The position numbers and the translations under genes were made by a program. Shown piece after piece: positions 61,629 through 64,000 of a stretch of 64,000 bases of DNA; positions within the stretch are counted from its first letter, which is position 1, and each line of letters starts with the position of its first letter. Origin of the DNA: Coemansia sp. RSA 487 (Eukaryota; Kickxellomycota; Kickxellomycetes; Kickxellales; Kickxellaceae); contig JANBRJ010000082.1 in assembly GCA_027577595.1 (NCBI GenBank), positions 1 through 64,000 on the forward strand, in the 5' to 3' direction. The notes under the pieces are model-generated. The model worked only from the letters and a program-made list of their open reading frames with translations, did not search any database and was not told the origin of the DNA.

Positions 61629-62135
61629 TTAAAACTGATATTGCAGCACATTTGCTAGCCGTCGAGCATGCATTCTGGAGAACTCGTCATGGTCCTTGCG
61701 CAGCTTTTGTTCAAACATCTCGTTTCTGTGGTCCATTTGCTCGACAAGCTGGGCGTGTTTTCTTTTTGCCAGCTCATCAGCACTGGACATGCTCTTCAAA
61801 ACACCCTCAGCCTCTTCAGCCAGCACCCTCAGACACGGCGTTGCTTCTTCCTTTGTCAACGACGCACACTCTCGCAAAGACCCAATGTTCTCGTCCATAT
61901 CCTGTTTCGTCGTTTCCAGTTGCTTGCTGGTGGACTCAAGTAGCTTTGAAAGCGTATTCAATTGCTCGGCAGTAGAGTTTTCTAGTCCATCCATCGACAC
62001 TGCAAACTCCATGGATATCCGTTGCGTCTGCTTGCCAATGTCTGCTGTTACTGTGCGTAGGATGCCCGAAGATACATCAACGAACCGGTGCGGGGCATCA
62101 AGAACAACTTTGTTTTGTCTGTTGCCGTCTGTCAT
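61629..62135 (-). CDS. Coiled-coil protein of unknown function
   Basis: 168 aa (MTDGNRQNKVVLDAPHRFVDV). Almost wholly helical, with heptad-like spacing from about residue 45 to 165 and no Cys-rich or membrane part. The ending RKDHDEFSRMHARRLANVLQ is basic. The size and helical layout are like small subunits of BLOC-1 or kinetochore complexes, but I see no diagnostic motif. It is convergent with ASN1, 93 bp from its stop. Confidence 0.6.
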   Translation of the reverse strand: MTDGNRQNKVVLDAPHRFVDVSSGILRTVTADIGKQTQRISMEFAVSMDGLENSTAEQLNTLSKLLESTSKQLETTKQDMDENIGSLRECASLTKEEATPCLRVLAEEAEGVLKSMSSADELAKRKHAQLVEQMDHRNEMFEQKLRKDHDEFSRMHARRLANVLQYQF

Positions 62136-62846
62136 ATCATATAAAAAAATCTATTACAAATGAGTTTGTTGCTGAAACCCAGTTAGGCGATGGATTTAAT
62201 GTTTTTCTGGATTCTTGAATAATTTTAAAGTTGCTTGTATTAGATCCTTTGACGAGAACAGCATTGGTATGGGCTAGATGCGCGTGAACAGACTGCTCAA
62301 CGGCTATACCAGTCGCGATGACCAGCACCAGCCACGTGCAAAAAATTCAGCCAATATGTATTTTATTATTAAGCCGAATTATTAGAGTAACAAATCTATG
62401 GATACATACCTAATAGCAAGCGGGTGGATGGGTGCGGAACCAACCCAACAGCTACTTTAGACCGAGCTCTGTAGCCAACCAAACATGTAATTCAAATTTT
62501 TGGCTAATACTGATTCAGGTCTTTTGAGGATCCATTCAACAAGCTTTGCTTGTATTTGATGTCTTCAGAAGAGCACTAAGGAAAGAGCCAGGATGTCTAG
62601 TTAGAAATTCATTATACAGCAAGCAGTATCTGCACCGTGAGACTGCAGCTTAATAGCAGTGAAATTCATAAATATACATTGTCTATAATTACCACAAACT
62701 TTCTTTGTGCAATTGCCCATTGAAACATGGTTGTAAAAATACCATGCACCATCTTATAAAAGGTTAGAAGTGTATGTTTAAATGGCTTTCCTTTTCTCCT
62801 TAGTTTTTACAGATTTGTATTTAGCTTTTTTTTGAGTATTTCAAGA
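62136..62846. other. Intergenic, no gene supported
   Basis: AT-rich. It should hold the promoter of the F-box-like gene at the right edge. Confidence 0.5.
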
Positions 62847-64000
62847 ATGCATATCAACGAGCTTCCCAATGTAGTTCTTGCAAGGATTTTATACTGGACT
62901 TGCAATGATCCTGACTGCCTATCCCCCAAACACTATAAGCTAAACCCATGGAGAATCAAGCTTATGCCTCTGTCCGTGTGCAGGGCATGGAGAGAATTAG
63001 CACTTCCAAGTGTGCACAAAAAATCTTTTGTTGGGTGCATTCATATCACAAAGCCAACAAATAGAAATGGTAGCCCAATTCCAAATTACTCTTATTTAGA
63101 AGACTCTGATTATGAAGCTTCTGGTTCAGAGGACCCTGACACACATAGCAGATTTAATGAATCGGACGACCTTGAGGTGGAAACATACGCTGTCAAAACT
63201 AATCTTGACATAATTGACAAGAAATGTGGAAAATGTTGGCCCAAAACTGTCCAAATTTTTGTCAAAACATTATGTGATCCAGTTTACAGCTTCCAGCGGA
63301 TAATAGAAAAGATATGCAGCCATCCCAGTTTACTAGCAAGAGTGAGAAGGGTAGAGCTAATCCTTAATCCAGCATTTGGAAGTAATCTATGGGCTGACAA
63401 ACCTACTAGTATTGCAGAAGCAAGCCTGATAGGTAAAAAGCTGACCCAGTTCATTCCATCAATAAAGTTTATTGAATGGTGTGGATTTAGCGATATACCT
63501 GTAATGCTGGAATTTGCCAAATCATTAATCAGAGGCTATGCACATCAATTGGTAGGATTCAGATATCCACAAACGGGAATTTGTGATGTATCTGGCTTTT
63601 CAGATAGCCTGAGAGTTGTTGGGGTAGATAGGTCTAGTGATATGGACTATATATCTCAGATATGTGCAGAAAATTTGACATCTTTGGATTTAAAATCTAC
63701 AGGCAGTGAATTTGGTTGGAGTTCCTTTGAAAATAATGGCAGTCCAATATGTTTGAACTTTGATAATTTGAAATGGCTTCGACTAAGGATTGAAGTTATT
63801 TTCATCGCAGTTGAGGCAACCAACTATTGGGAATATCCTGTAGGTAAATTCAAATACAAGATAATTGCACCAAAACTTGAAACTGTAATTATTGAACTCT
63901 GCCCATTCACATTCTCGTTTTTGTCATCAATCTATGGAGCAAAAACCATAGAAAATGTTGAGTTGGAAACACAATGGGCGCATCTTAGCTTTACTGGGTT
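62847..64000 (+). CDS. F-box-like protein, 3' end beyond the window
   Basis: Open for 384 codons from the ATG at 62847 to the window edge without a stop. The start MHINELPNVVLARILYWTCN fits an F-box helix (LP-x2-VL-x2-IL), with LMPLSVCRAWRELALPSVHK as its second half. An acidic loop (DSDYEASGSEDPD) and an LRR-like region follow. It differs from the FQRLPLHIAE paralogs at 44-50 kb and belongs to another subfamily. Codons are AT-rich compared with the housekeeping genes, as in the other accessory genes here. Probable role is substrate selection for an SCF ligase, by inference. Confidence 0.75.
   Translation, partial: MHINELPNVVLARILYWTCNDPDCLSPKHYKLNPWRIKLMPLSVCRAWRELALPSVHKKSFVGCIHITKPTNRNGSPIPNYSYLEDSDYEASGSEDPDTHSRFNESDDLEVETYAVKTNLDIIDKKCGKCWPKTVQIFVKTLCDPVYSFQRIIEKICSHPSLLARVRRVELILNPAFGSNLWADKPTSIAEASLIGKKLTQFIPSIKFIEWCGFSDIPVMLEFAKSLIRGYAHQLVGFRYPQTGICDVSGFSDSLRVVGVDRSSDMDYISQICAENLTSLDLKSTGSEFGWSSFENNGSPICLNFDNLKWLRLRIEVIFIAVEATNYWEYPVGKFKYKIIAPKLETVIIELCPFTFSFLSSIYGAKTIENVELETQWAHLSFTG

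Noticed and set aside
1-64000. CRISPR arrays, rRNA genes, bacterial operons
   Set aside because: No regularly spaced repeats or rRNA motifs were seen. Introns and gene content are eukaryotic.

Overview
The window is nuclear DNA of a fungus. The coding genes are GC-richer than the AT-rich gaps, introns are short GT-AG (one GC-AG), and the gene set is fungal (FunK1 kinase, HbrB/Bit61-type TORC2 subunit, SSU1-type transporter, combined VAS1, mitochondrial MSH1). The mixture of animal-like genes (a true CARM1 homologue, a UHRF1-like relic, PPIL3, GPATCH4) with an expanded F-box-like family suggests an early-diverging lineage. My best guess is Kickxellomycotina; this is inference from gene content only. 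Layout: 1-1.4 kb holds two small basic proteins ending in CaaX-like boxes. 2-3.2 kb is an SSU1/Mae1-type transporter. 5-11 kb carries UTP14 (ribosome biogenesis), a two-exon CARM1 arginine methyltransferase and the spliceosomal cyclophilin PPIL3, all on the minus strand. 10.9-16.3 kb is a composite DNA transposon. It has inverted repeats of about 120 bp, each flanked by TA, and contains an uninterrupted Fanzor (eukaryotic TnpB) ORF, a decayed IS630/Tc1-type transposase and a Ty3/gypsy pol fossil. Its left end lies exactly at the PPIL3 start codon. 16.4-22.7 kb holds SHMT, a coiled-coil protein, DPH7, GPATCH4 and a tiny two-exon COX7A-like gene. 23 kb holds a broken UHRF1-like gene tail. 24-27 kb is gene-poor. 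27-39.9 kb holds a membrane-anchored SANT protein, listerin (LTN1), a TORC2 HbrB/Bit61 subunit, a VPS9-domain Rab GEF and a Tctex-type dynein light chain. 40-50 kb is an accessory block: a FunK1 kinase, a BMS1 C-terminal pseudogene, and two intact plus one decayed member of an F-box-like family. 50.5-62.1 kb returns to conserved genes: an NmrA-like protein, valyl-tRNA synthetase, MSH1, asparagine synthetase and a coiled-coil protein. The right edge cuts a further F-box-like gene. The conserved genes are mostly housekeeping (translation and its quality control, ribosome assembly, one-carbon and amino-acid metabolism) and show no operon-like logic. The accessory blocks are where unusual biology sits, above all the Fanzor-carrying transposon and the way its end has become the leader of PPIL3. 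Start codons were set at the first supportable ATG, and splice sites were read by eye from donor/acceptor motifs and reading-frame continuity.
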